From Phyllobacterium sp. 21LDTY02-6 (GTDB lineage Bacteria; Pseudomonadota; Alphaproteobacteria; Rhizobiales; Rhizobiaceae), in NCBI RefSeq assembly GCF_023554255.2, contig NZ_JAMJWD020000001.1, positions 1,084,755-1,148,754 on the forward strand: 64,000 bases of DNA. Direction: 5' to 3'. The position numbers and the translations under genes were made by a program. Every line of letters begins with the position of its first letter. Position 1 is the first letter of the stretch. Below the pieces are notes generated by a model, which was not told the origin of the DNA, searched no databases, and was given only the letters and a program-made list of their open reading frames with translations. Positions 1 to 6,780 of the stretch are shown here, piece by piece.

Positions 1-1
1 C

Positions 2-856
2 CCCTATGGCCGGGAACTGGCAATACTGGCGGTGCTGGTTGCGGCGCTGCTTGGCCTGGTGCTGGCGACAGGACCCTTCCTCGGGAAGACCGCAGCCTGG
101 ATCCGCTATTATGGTCCGTGGTTTGCCGTTGCTGCGGTGGGGCTTGGCATCTGGGAGGTGCTGACGGCCAAGCTCGCCCTGCTTCCGGTGCCGTTCTTCG
201 CGTCGCCGCAGGGTATTCTGGAAGTCTATATCGACGATTGGGCGCGCCTCGGCGAGAGCGTCCTTCATTCGGTCCTGCTGCTCGCCAAGGGCTATTTCTT
301 CGGCGCCGTCATCGGCTTTACCACCGGCGTCACGATAGGCTGGTCGCGGGCGGCCGGCTACTGGGTCCATCCCATATTGCGGTTGATCGGACCGCTTCCC
401 GCAACGGCATGGCTCCCGCTTTCCTTCTTCATCTTCCCCTCGAGCGGCTCGGCGAGCGTCTTTCTCATTGCACTGGCGACGGCCTTTCCGGTGACGATCC
501 TCACCTGGTCCGGCATCGCCAGCGTCAACCGCGATTACTACGACATCGCCCGCACGCTCGGCGCCAGCCGCTGGTTCCTCATCTTCAAGGTCGCCATTCC
601 CGCCGCCTTGCCGCATGTCTTCGTCGGCCTGTTCATGGGCCTCGGCACATCCTTTGCGGTCCTCGTCGTCGCCGAGATGCTGGGCGTCAAGGCAGGGCTC
701 GGCTGGTATCTGCAATGGGCGCAGGGCTGGGCCGCCTACGCCAACATGTATGCCGCGCTGATCGTCATGGCCCTGATGTGCTCGAGCCTCATCACCATTC
801 TTTTCCGTATCCGCGACCGGGTACTTTCATGGCAGAAGGGACTTGTCCGATGGTAG
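2..856 (+). CDS. ABC importer permease, NitT/TauT family (5' end outside window)
   Basis: Inner-membrane permease of an ABC importer of the SsuC/TauC/ThiX type. The reading frame is open to the left edge, so the N-terminus lies outside the window. The visible part has about six hydrophobic segments and the cytoplasmic coupling loop ARTLGASRWFLIFKVAIP, which in this family contacts the ATPase. The ATPase gene follows and overlaps the stop codon by 7 nt, so the two are translationally coupled. The substrate cannot be read from the sequence; family members move sulfonates, nitrate, riboflavin or pyrimidine precursors. The binding protein is presumably to the left. Confidence 0.85.
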   Translation, partial: PYGRELAILAVLVAALLGLVLATGPFLGKTAAWIRYYGPWFAVAAVGLGIWEVLTAKLALLPVPFFASPQGILEVYIDDWARLGESVLHSVLLLAKGYFFGAVIGFTTGVTIGWSRAAGYWVHPILRLIGPLPATAWLPLSFFIFPSSGSASVFLIALATAFPVTILTWSGIASVNRDYYDIARTLGASRWFLIFKVAIPAALPHVFVGLFMGLGTSFAVLVVAEMLGVKAGLGWYLQWAQGWAAYANMYAALIVMALMCSSLITILFRIRDRVLSWQKGLVRW

Positions 857-1650
857 CGCTTGCGCAGTCCGATTTTCGCGAACCCGCGCACCGCACCGGT
901 GTGCAGGTGGATATCAACGCCGTCTCGCACCAGTTCGAGCTCGAGGGAGAGCCGCTGCCCGTCCTCGATCGGGTCAGCTTTGCCGTCGAGCCCGGACAGT
1001 TCGTGGCACTGCTCGGCCCCTCCGGCTGCGGCAAGTCGACTCTACTGCGGCTGCTGGCGGGACTCGATCACCCCACCGCCGGCTCCCTGCGGGTGAATGG
1101 TGAGACCATCGCCGACCCCGATCCCTCGCGCATACTGGTGTTCCAGGACCCGACGCTCTTCCCCTGGCGGACCGTCCGCGACAATGTCGCGCTCGGCCTC
1201 GAAGCGCAGGGCATCATCAGGACCAGTGGCGATCGTGTCGATGCCGCACTCCGGCTTGTCGGCCTTGCCGGGTTCGAGAAGGCCTATCCGCACCAGCTTT
1301 CGGGCGGAATGGCGCAGCGCGTGGCGCTCGCACGGGCATTGGTCAACGATCCGCGCCTGCTCCTCCTCGACGAGCCGCTGGGCAAGCTTGACTCCCTGAC
1401 ACGGCTGACGATGCAGGCCGAACTGGTGGCGCTGTGGCAGAAGGCTGCGATGACGGCCGTTCTCGTCACGCATGATGTCGAGGAGGCGCTGTTCCTGACG
1501 CAGCGCGTTCTCGTCTTCGGGCCGCGTCCGGCAAGGATTGTCGCCGATATCCCGGTCGACCTGCCGTATCCGCGGCACCGGGGCGATCCACGCCTTGGCG
1601 AGCTGCGCCGTGAGGCGCTTCAGCACCTTGGCCTTGCGGCAAGCTGGTAG
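850..1650 (+). CDS. ABC importer ATP-binding protein, NitT/TauT family
   Basis: Cytoplasmic ATPase energising the adjacent permease, about 266 aa. Walker A is GPSGCGKST (near residue 57), the Q-loop lies in FQDPTLFPWRT, the signature is LSGGMAQR and Walker B is LLLLDEPLGKLD, followed by the switch His in VTHDVEEAL. The start ATG at 850 overlaps the permease stop; the frame is open much further upstream, but those codons are antisense-like shadow of the permease. The order, spacing and SsuB/TauB-like motifs support one importer operon of unknown substrate. Confidence 0.9.
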   Translation: MVALAQSDFREPAHRTGVQVDINAVSHQFELEGEPLPVLDRVSFAVEPGQFVALLGPSGCGKSTLLRLLAGLDHPTAGSLRVNGETIADPDPSRILVFQDPTLFPWRTVRDNVALGLEAQGIIRTSGDRVDAALRLVGLAGFEKAYPHQLSGGMAQRVALARALVNDPRLLLLDEPLGKLDSLTRLTMQAELVALWQKAAMTAVLVTHDVEEALFLTQRVLVFGPRPARIVADIPVDLPYPRHRGDPRLGELRREALQHLGLAASW

Positions 1651-1654
1651 AACG

Positions 1655-2206
1655 ATGGCAGCGGCGCCGGCCACGGGCTCCCGAGTGCCGATCATCATCG
1701 GCGGCGCGATCGGCCTCCTGATCGGCTACGGGCTGGATACGAGAGCGGGCCTGGCCGGTCTGAAGGATCGTTCGATCGCCATACCATTGGTATCGAGCGA
1801 CCTCGCGGCTACCTGCGTGGCGGCGGCAAAAGACGGCGACCCGCGCGCCGCGGCGCGGCTGTTTCGACTGATCGCGGAAGGCGGCGACCCCGGTCTCCTG
1901 CCGCCGCCTCGGCTGCGGGCGACGATCCTCGTCGATCCGCCGCATGTCGGCGACGTCTCGGTGACCATAATCGACGTCGAGCGAGACGGAATTCCCGCCG
2001 TCGATACGACGGAGATCGTCTTCGAGCTCGCCAAGCCTTCGTTCGGTCTCGGACCCTTTAGGCACAGGGTCAGCCGCCAGGGTGACGGGACGTTCGAAGT
2101 CCCGCCGCTGAAGATCGGCATGAATGGGTATTGGGTGGCGAAACTCGTCGTCACCGACAGTTTCGGCGCGAATATCGAGGCGACGACCGCGCTTGAGATA
2201 GGCTGA
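1655..2206 (+). CDS. Membrane-anchored YtkA/FixH-like domain protein
   Basis: About 183 aa, beginning 4 nt after the ATPase stop, so almost certainly in the same operon. Residues 10-25 form one hydrophobic segment (VPIIIGGAIGLLIGYG), likely a signal anchor. The C-terminal 90 residues look like an immunoglobulin-type YtkA/FixH domain: an initial strand with VTIIDVERDG, then the family-like ending MNGYWVAKLVVTD. YtkA-like domains occur in periplasmic copper and redox proteins, but the metal-ligand Met/His clusters of those proteins are not evident here. Its role beside an ABC importer is unknown. Confidence 0.65.
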   Translation: MAAAPATGSRVPIIIGGAIGLLIGYGLDTRAGLAGLKDRSIAIPLVSSDLAATCVAAAKDGDPRAAARLFRLIAEGGDPGLLPPPRLRATILVDPPHVGDVSVTIIDVERDGIPAVDTTEIVFELAKPSFGLGPFRHRVSRQGDGTFEVPPLKIGMNGYWVAKLVVTDSFGANIEATTALEIG

Positions 2207-2234
2207 GCATCGCCGCCCGGCATGAATGCCGCGT

Positions 2235-2792
2235 CTATCTGTGGATAGGGTCCTTCCACAGGACGCCTTCCGGCTTTTCAACCGGCTCGATATCGAGATT
2301 GACCACGACCGGGTCCTGGCCGGAGCGAACGAGCACGCATTCCAGCGTTTCGTCTTCGCTTGCATTGATCTCCTGATGCGGCACATAGGGCGGAACGTAG
2401 ATGAAATCGCCCGGGCCGGCTTCGGCCGTGAATTCGAGGTTGTTGCCCCAGCGCATGCGCGCCTTGCCCTTTACGACGTAGATGATGCTTTCGAGATCGC
2501 CATGGTGATGGGCGCCGGTCTTGGCATTGGCATGGATCGTCACCGTGCCGGCCCAGATCTTCTCCGCGCCGGCCCGCGCATTGTTAATGGCTGTCGCGCG
2601 GTTCATGCCGGGCGTCTGGGCCGTATTGGGGTCGAGCTGGTTGCCGGGAATGACCTTCACACCATTGTTGCGCCAGTCGATCTCCTGATGGTCGTGATCG
2701 TGTGCGTGGTCATGATGATGGTGCTGGTGATCGTGATCTTTCGACAATGCTATATCCTCGATGATGCCGATGCGGGCAGGGTGCTTCGTCAC
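2235..2792 (-). CDS. Cupin-domain protein with His-rich N-terminus
   Basis: 185 aa from a GTG start. Residues 19-36 are almost entirely His and Asp (DHDHQHHHHDHAHDHDHQ), followed by a single conserved cupin_2 barrel: motif 1 is TGAHHHGDLESIIYVVKG (metal-binding His pair and Glu) and motif 2 is PGDFIYVPPYVPHQ. Cupins of this kind hold a divalent metal and act as isomerases, dioxygenases or small-molecule sensors. The His/Asp-rich leader may chelate metal or may be low-complexity sequence; the true start could lie further in. Converges on the YtkA-like gene with a 28-nt gap. Specific substrate unknown. Confidence 0.75.
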   Translation of the reverse strand: MTKHPARIGIIEDIALSKDHDHQHHHHDHAHDHDHQEIDWRNNGVKVIPGNQLDPNTAQTPGMNRATAINNARAGAEKIWAGTVTIHANAKTGAHHHGDLESIIYVVKGKARMRWGNNLEFTAEAGPGDFIYVPPYVPHQEINASEDETLECVLVRSGQDPVVVNLDIEPVEKPEGVLWKDPIHR

Positions 2793-2996
2793 GCGGTCCG
2801 CACCAGCTCGTCGAAGCCGGTATCAGCCAGGTGAACGCGCCTGTCCGATCCAATATGATGATCGCAGGCCGTTCGCTCGAACTTCCTGCCGCTTTGACGT
2901 TCTGTCAGCGCTCAAATTACGTTTTTTGCAGCAGCGGCCACAGGCAGAATGTTGTCTATGCCCGGAGTTGATGGAACATATCTCCCACCGATCCCA

Positions 2997-3033
2997 TGCC
3001 CGGCAGCAAAAGCATTCCAGAATGTGCCGGGCA
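2997..3033 (-). terminator. Inverted repeat downstream of glsB-like gene
   Basis: A perfect 9-bp inverted repeat (TGCCCGGCA / TGCCGGGCA) encloses a second small stem (CATTC/GAATG on one strand). It lies just past the stop of the minus-strand GlsB gene. No T-tract follows, so it is a weak terminator or mRNA-stabilising hairpin. Confidence 0.4.
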
Positions 3034-3052
3034 GGGTGGCGGGCGCCAAATT

Positions 3053-3310
3053 CTACGCCGAGCGTCTACCCGAGACTGCGTGATAGAGCCAGAGGACCAC
3101 GATCGAGCCGATTATCGCGACTATCAAACTATAGATATTCAGGCCGGTAACTCCGGCTGCACCAAAGAAGCTGAAAATAACGCCACCAACAACAGCACCG
3201 ACGATTCCAAGAATGATGTCCAGAATAAGCCCCTGGCCACTGCGATTGATAATTTTGCTTCCAATAAAACCTGCAACCAGTCCCAAGATTATCCAACTAA
3301 GAATAGACAT
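3053..3310 (-). CDS. GlsB/YeaQ/YmgE family stress-response membrane protein
   Basis: 85-aa inner-membrane protein with three predicted membrane segments and the glycine-rich pattern of the transglycosylase-associated (GlsB/YeaQ/YmgE) family, for example GLVAGFIGSKI and DIILGIVGAVVGGVIF. Family members are induced by stress; no enzymatic activity is established. A good ribosome-binding site (GAGGTGACC) precedes the ATG. The gene is divergent from yidB, with a 111-nt shared upstream region in which I see no GGAAC-type stress promoter. Confidence 0.85.
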   Translation of the reverse strand: MSILSWIILGLVAGFIGSKIINRSGQGLILDIILGIVGAVVGGVIFSFFGAAGVTGLNIYSLIVAIIGSIVVLWLYHAVSGRRSA

Positions 3311-3421
3311 CGGTCACCTCTGAGTTTGCGGTACAATGCAGACATATTTTCCCATAGACTGGACAAATGCAAGTTATGGTTGCTTAGTTTGACATGTGTT
3401 TCACCAAAAGGAGCGACGTTT

Positions 3422-3928
3422 ATGGGAATTTTCGACAATGCAGTACCTGAGGGTAACATCACAAAGCCCTTGCTGATCGCGTTGGGGGCACTGATCGTCG
3501 GGAAAATGGTCAGCGGCGGCGGCAGCGAGCCGCAATCGGCGGAACCAGCGGCAAACGCACCGGAACCAACAGCAAGCGCGCCAGAGCCGACGGCAAGCGC
3601 GCCAGAGGCTCCAACGCAATCAACCGGCGATGGTGGCCTGTTAGGCGGGCTGGGCGGCTTGATCGAAAGCCTCACCAAGAACGGTCATGGCGAGACGGTG
3701 GATTCCTGGGTGAAGCCAGGTGAAAACAAACCCATCGCCCCCGGTGACCTTGGCTCCGCACTTGGCAAGACAGCGGTCAGCGAAATCTCCAAGCGCACCG
3801 GTATCAGCGAGGAAGAACTGCTTGCCCAGCTTTCGAAGGTGTTGCCCGGTATCGTCGACAAGCTTACGGCCGACGGCAAAGTTCCGACGACGAATGAGGT
3901 CGCTTCGCTGCTCGGGACCAAGGTTTAA
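3422..3928 (+). CDS. YidB family protein (DUF937)
   Basis: 168 aa, start ATG at 3422 preceded by AAGGAGCG. The N-terminus has one hydrophobic stretch (LLIALGALIVGKM), then an Ala/Pro/Glu-rich linker made of about three copies of APEPTAS, then a glycine-rich patch GGLLGGLGGL and a C-terminal YidB domain (SWVKPGENKPIAP, DLGSALG, ISEEELLAQLSKVLPGIVD, LTADGKVP). Function of YidB is unknown. A strong Rho-independent terminator follows at 3989-4016. Confidence 0.85.
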   Translation: MGIFDNAVPEGNITKPLLIALGALIVGKMVSGGGSEPQSAEPAANAPEPTASAPEPTASAPEAPTQSTGDGGLLGGLGGLIESLTKNGHGETVDSWVKPGENKPIAPGDLGSALGKTAVSEISKRTGISEEELLAQLSKVLPGIVDKLTADGKVPTTNEVASLLGTKV

Positions 3929-3988
3929 CTTTTCGGACCAGTCCGGGCGAGGACGCAGGAAACCTGCTCGCCCTTCACTACGATCAGG

Positions 3989-4016
3989 CCACCTTGCTTC
4001 GGCAGGGTGGTTTTTT
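3989..4016 (+). terminator. Rho-independent terminator of yidB-like gene
   Basis: CCACC-T-TGC stem, TTCG loop, GCA-G-GGTGG stem, then TTTTTT. It lies 60 nt after the YidB stop and separates it from the oppositely oriented tRNA-Ser. Confidence 0.85.
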
Positions 4017-4059
4017 CGTTCATGCAGCGCAGCGAAAATACAATAAAAACAAATAGATA

Positions 4060-4149
4060 TGGCGGAGGGGGTGGGATTCGAACCCACGGTAGGCTCTCAC
4101 CTACGCCGGTTTTCAAGACCGGTGCCTTAAACCGCTCGGCCACCCCTCC
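4060..4149 (-). tRNA. tRNA-Ser (anticodon UGA)
   Basis: 90-nt class II tRNA with encoded CCA. The acceptor stem GGAGGGG pairs with CCCCTCC, the D-arm reads GGCCGAGCGGTTTAAGGC, the anticodon loop is CTTGAAA (UGA), there is a long variable arm (GGTGAGAGCCTACC region) and the T-arm is GGGTTCGAATCCC. The long variable arm and UGA anticodon identify it as serine, decoding UCA-type codons. Confidence 0.97.
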
Positions 4150-4224
4150 AACCCATGAAAACCTGTCGGCCGGCTTGGCGATCGACATGGCGGCGCGCGG
4201 TTGCCGCCAGCGGGTTTCGCGGCC

Positions 4225-4252
4225 TTTATAGTCGTTCGGATTGCAGCGTCAA
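4225..4252 (-). promoter_or_regulatory. Probable sigma-70 promoter of tRNA-Ser
   Basis: On the minus strand TTGACG (-35) is followed after 16 nt by TATAAA (-10), about 75 nt upstream of the tRNA 5' end. Position and near-consensus boxes fit a tRNA promoter. Confidence 0.55.
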
Positions 4253-4350
4253 CCTGTTCCGCGAATATGGGTGGGGGCGATGGGGCTGACCTGTTCCGCA
4301 TGCTGAGCCAAGCTCCATCATGGTGTGGCACCCTCCATCATGCCAAGCCC

Positions 4351-4462
4351 CTCATGGTGAGCTAGTCGAACCACGAAGCACGCACTGTTTTGATGCGGTG
4401 CTCTGAAAAGCGATTGCACAAACGTTGCTGCGCCCTTCGTGGTTCGACTAGCTCACCATGAG
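4351..4462. repeat. Perfect 28-bp inverted repeat (hairpin element)
   Basis: Left arm 4351-4378 (CTCATGGTGAGCTAGTCGAA...) is exactly reverse-complementary to right arm 4435-4462, with a 56-nt loop. The arms end in the same CTCATG..GAAGCACGC signature as the MITE-like repeats nearby, but the middle differs (GGTTCGACTAG instead of CGACAAG). Confidence 0.85.
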
Positions 4463-4596
4463 GGCTCAGGATGAGGGGATGGGGTGGATGGCAGGGGATA
4501 GTTCTGCCCGGCCTTCAGTTCTGGCTCCCTACTTTTCTGCAAATCCCCGACCTCCCTCATGCAGAGCTTGTCGAAGCACGCGGGACATCATTGCCA
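4412..4596. repeat. MITE-like repeat, copy 1
   Basis: Begins GATTGCACAAACGTTGCTGC and ends CGGGACATCATTGCCA. It shares its start, its end, an internal TGGCTCCCT and its total layout with copy 2 at 5081-5247. Its left end overlaps the right arm of the 28-bp hairpin; its right end is CCCTCATGCAGAGCTTGTCG followed by AAGCACGCG. No open frame with transposase motifs is inside, so it would be non-autonomous. Confidence 0.7.
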
Positions 4597-4718
4597 TCTC
4601 TCGTTTCCGGGCCGTGAACAGGGGCACAACGGGCCCACGCGGTGGGATAGATTTCCGGCCTCAAAAAATATTTAGCCCTGCAAGTCACTGATTTCGCTCA
4701 TTCTTCCTTCCGGCACGC

Positions 4719-5010
4719 AAAAAAACTTATCCCCCCTGTTTGAAGCCGGGGTATTCTGCACAAATCCTTTCCAGTGGGGGAGCAGCTTCCGGAGCTGTTT
4801 CGACAAGCTGGGAAAGGGTGGCGTTGCCGGACGATCGGAAGTGACAACCCCGACTGGCCAGCAAACTGCAGAAGGAAACGGAGGTGGCGCTTCGTTTCCG
4901 GGTTGTTGCGTCTGACAAACGCAGGAACAGCAGGCAAAGACGTCGCGGGCGGTCTTCGGACCTCGACCCTGATACCACTACTGACGCGCTGAAGACCGCC
5001 CGTCTCCCCC
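4719..5010 (-). ncRNA. Possible structured RNA (low confidence)
   Basis: Read on the minus strand the region has several nested inverted repeats: GGGCGGTCTTC/GAAGACCGCCC (4947-4957 with 4991-5001, 11 bp), GGAAACG/CGTTTCC, ACAACCC/GGGTTGT, CCTTTCCCAG/CTGGAAAGG with one bulge, and CAGCT-CCGGA-AGCTG. It ends near CCCC..GGGG and seven T (4719-4725). I could not match it to 6S, tmRNA, RNase P or SRP RNA. It might also be decayed repeat sequence. Confidence 0.25.
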
Positions 5011-5080
5011 CATTTCAATGACCAGACGCGATTTTCGCGGGCGTGGTGAGGGTTTTCCGTATCCAGCCTCTCCAACAAGA

Positions 5081-5247
5081 GACTGCACAAACGTTGCTGC
5101 GCCCTTCGACAAGCTCAGGATGAGGGAGAGTAGAGTTTTGCAGGGTGGTGGTTCTGTGAGGTTTCAAATCATGGCTCCCTCCGCTTCCGCCATCAATAAT
5201 TTTCCCTCATGCTGAGCCTGTCGAAGCACGCGGTACATCACTGCAAT
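5081..5247. repeat. MITE-like repeat, copy 2
   Basis: Begins GACTGCACAAACGTTGCTGC and ends CGGTACATCACTGCAATC. Imperfect terminal inverted repeats are 5100-5126 (CGCCCTTCGACAAGCTCAGG, then ATGAGGG) and 5204-5232 (CCCTCATGCTGAGCCTGTCG, then AAGCACGCG). The interior (TGGCTCCCT at 5174-5182) matches copy 1 in spacing. Confidence 0.75.
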
Positions 5248-5380
5248 CAACCGGGACAGGCTCGGCATGAAGAAGGTTGGGATTTGCATGAAGGAGGTTG
5301 GGCATGAGAAACAGGAACATTGGCAATTGTCATTTTAGAAGCGTCGGTTGCTTGCGCAATCTTCGATGGAGGGGATCGCC

Positions 5381-6184
5381 ATGAATGATATACATCTCGT
5401 CGCATCGTCGAGCGCCGCCGGAAGCCTTCGTGTTGCGACACTCGAACTTGGCCTGCCGGGCGAGCCGTTCTGTATAAGGGATGACCTCTCGCTCGGTCCC
5501 CTGACCGACGGACACGAACGCGCTGCGTTCTGGCACGCACTCGCGGCCGGGGCGAGGGAGCCTGAACTGCACGGGGTCTTCGGCGATTCCGATGAGCATG
5601 GCTTCGATCCCGGCGATGCCTTTGCGCCGTGGCGGCATCTGGTGCGGCGGCTTGGTCACGGCGCGCTCAGCCGCATTTTGATCTGGACGAGCGGAAGCGG
5701 GGCGGATCATGTGCTGCTGCGCATGGCATGTCACTGGCTGGGCGACGCTGGCGTGCAACTGGCGCAGGTTCATGTGCCAGCCCGCGAGGACCATCATTCC
5801 GTGTCGGTGCATCCACCGGAGGCGCTCGTCGGCTTTGTTTCAAGCACGACACCGATCGAGGCGGCACAGGTGCGCGTGCTGGCCAATCAATATGAGGCCA
5901 TCGCACGAAGACCGGAAATGCGCCGGGAGGTCGACGCGCAAGGACGACTGGAGTTCAAGGACATTTCTGCGCATGACGAATTCATTGTTGAATGTTCTCC
6001 GCCCGAATGGACACGCGCCGCGCGCGTCGTCGGAGACGTCATGTCGCGATGCGATCCGCGCAATGGCCTCGGCGATCTCCTGGTCATATCGCGGCTGCGC
6101 CATCTGATCGCTGCCGGACGGATCGAGGCGGACCAGGTCGACCGCTCCATTCGAAGCTTCAATATACGCAAGGCTGAGGATTAG
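5381..6184 (+). CDS. DUF1835/DUF3658 domain protein
   Basis: 267 aa, start ATG at 5381 preceded by GGAGGGG at an 8-nt spacing. The N-terminus (NDIHLVASSSAAGSLR, then DDLSLGPL) is the DUF1835 pattern, and the C-terminus (EWTRAARVVGDVM, GDLLVISRLRHLIAAGRIEA) is the DUF3658 pattern. Proteins with this architecture are widespread but uncharacterised. It stands alone between the repeat-rich region and a solitary pilin gene, so the context gives no hint about function. No signal peptide or membrane segment is visible; likely cytoplasmic. Confidence 0.8.
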   Translation: MNDIHLVASSSAAGSLRVATLELGLPGEPFCIRDDLSLGPLTDGHERAAFWHALAAGAREPELHGVFGDSDEHGFDPGDAFAPWRHLVRRLGHGALSRILIWTSGSGADHVLLRMACHWLGDAGVQLAQVHVPAREDHHSVSVHPPEALVGFVSSTTPIEAAQVRVLANQYEAIARRPEMRREVDAQGRLEFKDISAHDEFIVECSPPEWTRAARVVGDVMSRCDPRNGLGDLLVISRLRHLIAAGRIEADQVDRSIRSFNIRKAED

Positions 6185-6363
6185 AGTGCAGCCGGCGATC
6201 GTTCCAGTTTGATCCGCATTTTAAGCAAGTTCACAAGCGAAAATTATCCAGTTATTTCAGAGAGCTTTTGCTAACCATTACAATTAAGAAGCCCGCAATT
6301 CGCGTCGCCTTATGTTCGGGGCAATTCAACAAGACCCAAAACAACTGACAGGCAGGCAATCAG

Positions 6364-6588
6364 ATGAAAAATCTCTTCGGGCGTTTTCTGAAGGACGAAT
6401 CGGGCGCAACGGCTATCGAATATGGCCTGATCGCAGCCCTCATTTCCGTCGGCATCATCACCGCCATCTCGTCGCTCGGCGACAATATATCGAGCACGTT
6501 CGGAACATCCGGAACGACCGGTGCTGAAACCGGGCCCGCAACCGGCCCTGAAACCGGCCCCGCAACCGGTAATGGCGTGAACAAGTAA
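6364..6588 (+). CDS. Flp/Fap-type IVb pilin
   Basis: 74 aa. KNLFGRFLKDESG is the short basic leader; processing by a TadV/CpaA-like peptidase is expected between G14 and A15, just before the class-defining ATAIEYGLIAALISVG. The mature pilin has the usual hydrophobic helix to residue 45 and then an unusual low-complexity tail with TGPATGPETGPATG repeats. No tad/cpa assembly genes are in the window, so it must use a system encoded elsewhere or be an orphan. The upstream 180 nt hold no gene. Confidence 0.9.
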   Translation: MKNLFGRFLKDESGATAIEYGLIAALISVGIITAISSLGDNISSTFGTSGTTGAETGPATGPETGPATGNGVNK

Positions 6589-6780
6589 ATATCGGCTCCA
6601 GGGCCGATTGGCATGGTCGCGGCACGCCGGCTCCAGCGCGCGGCGGCCGTTGCCGCGGTTAACGCGGCATCAACCAATCGATGCCATCTATAGGCCTGAT
6701 AACCCGCGGTCACGGGTTTGCGCAGATGTTTCCATCTGTTATCGTATCCGAGTCTGACTTGTGTGGGGACGGCATCCGCC

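Larger units (their letters stand above)
4150..5380. other. Gene-free, repeat-rich intergenic region
   Basis: About 1.2 kb without a convincing gene. It holds the tRNA-Ser promoter, short repeats (CCTGTTCCGC twice, CTCCATCATG twice), a perfect 28-bp hairpin, two copies of a MITE-like element, half copies of the same palindrome near 4300 and 5250-5270, and a possible structured RNA on the minus strand (4719-5010). Open frames here (up to 130 codons) show no recognisable domain, no ribosome-binding site and overlap the repeats. Confidence 0.7.

Noticed and set aside
4719-5010. Identification as 6S RNA, tmRNA, RNase P or SRP RNA
   Set aside because: No match to the conserved elements I know (tmRNA tag codons, RNase P core, SRP apical loop, closed 6S bubble), so only a generic structured-RNA candidate is reported.
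4698-5090. 130-codon minus-strand frame in the repeat region
   Set aside because: No ribosome-binding site, no domain, Arg/Ser/Pro-rich shadow composition and overlap with repeats.
6185-6363. CtrA-type TTAA-N7-TTAA site before the pilin gene
   Set aside because: TAA-rich half-sites are present, but the spacing is not 7 nt, so the match is not convincing.
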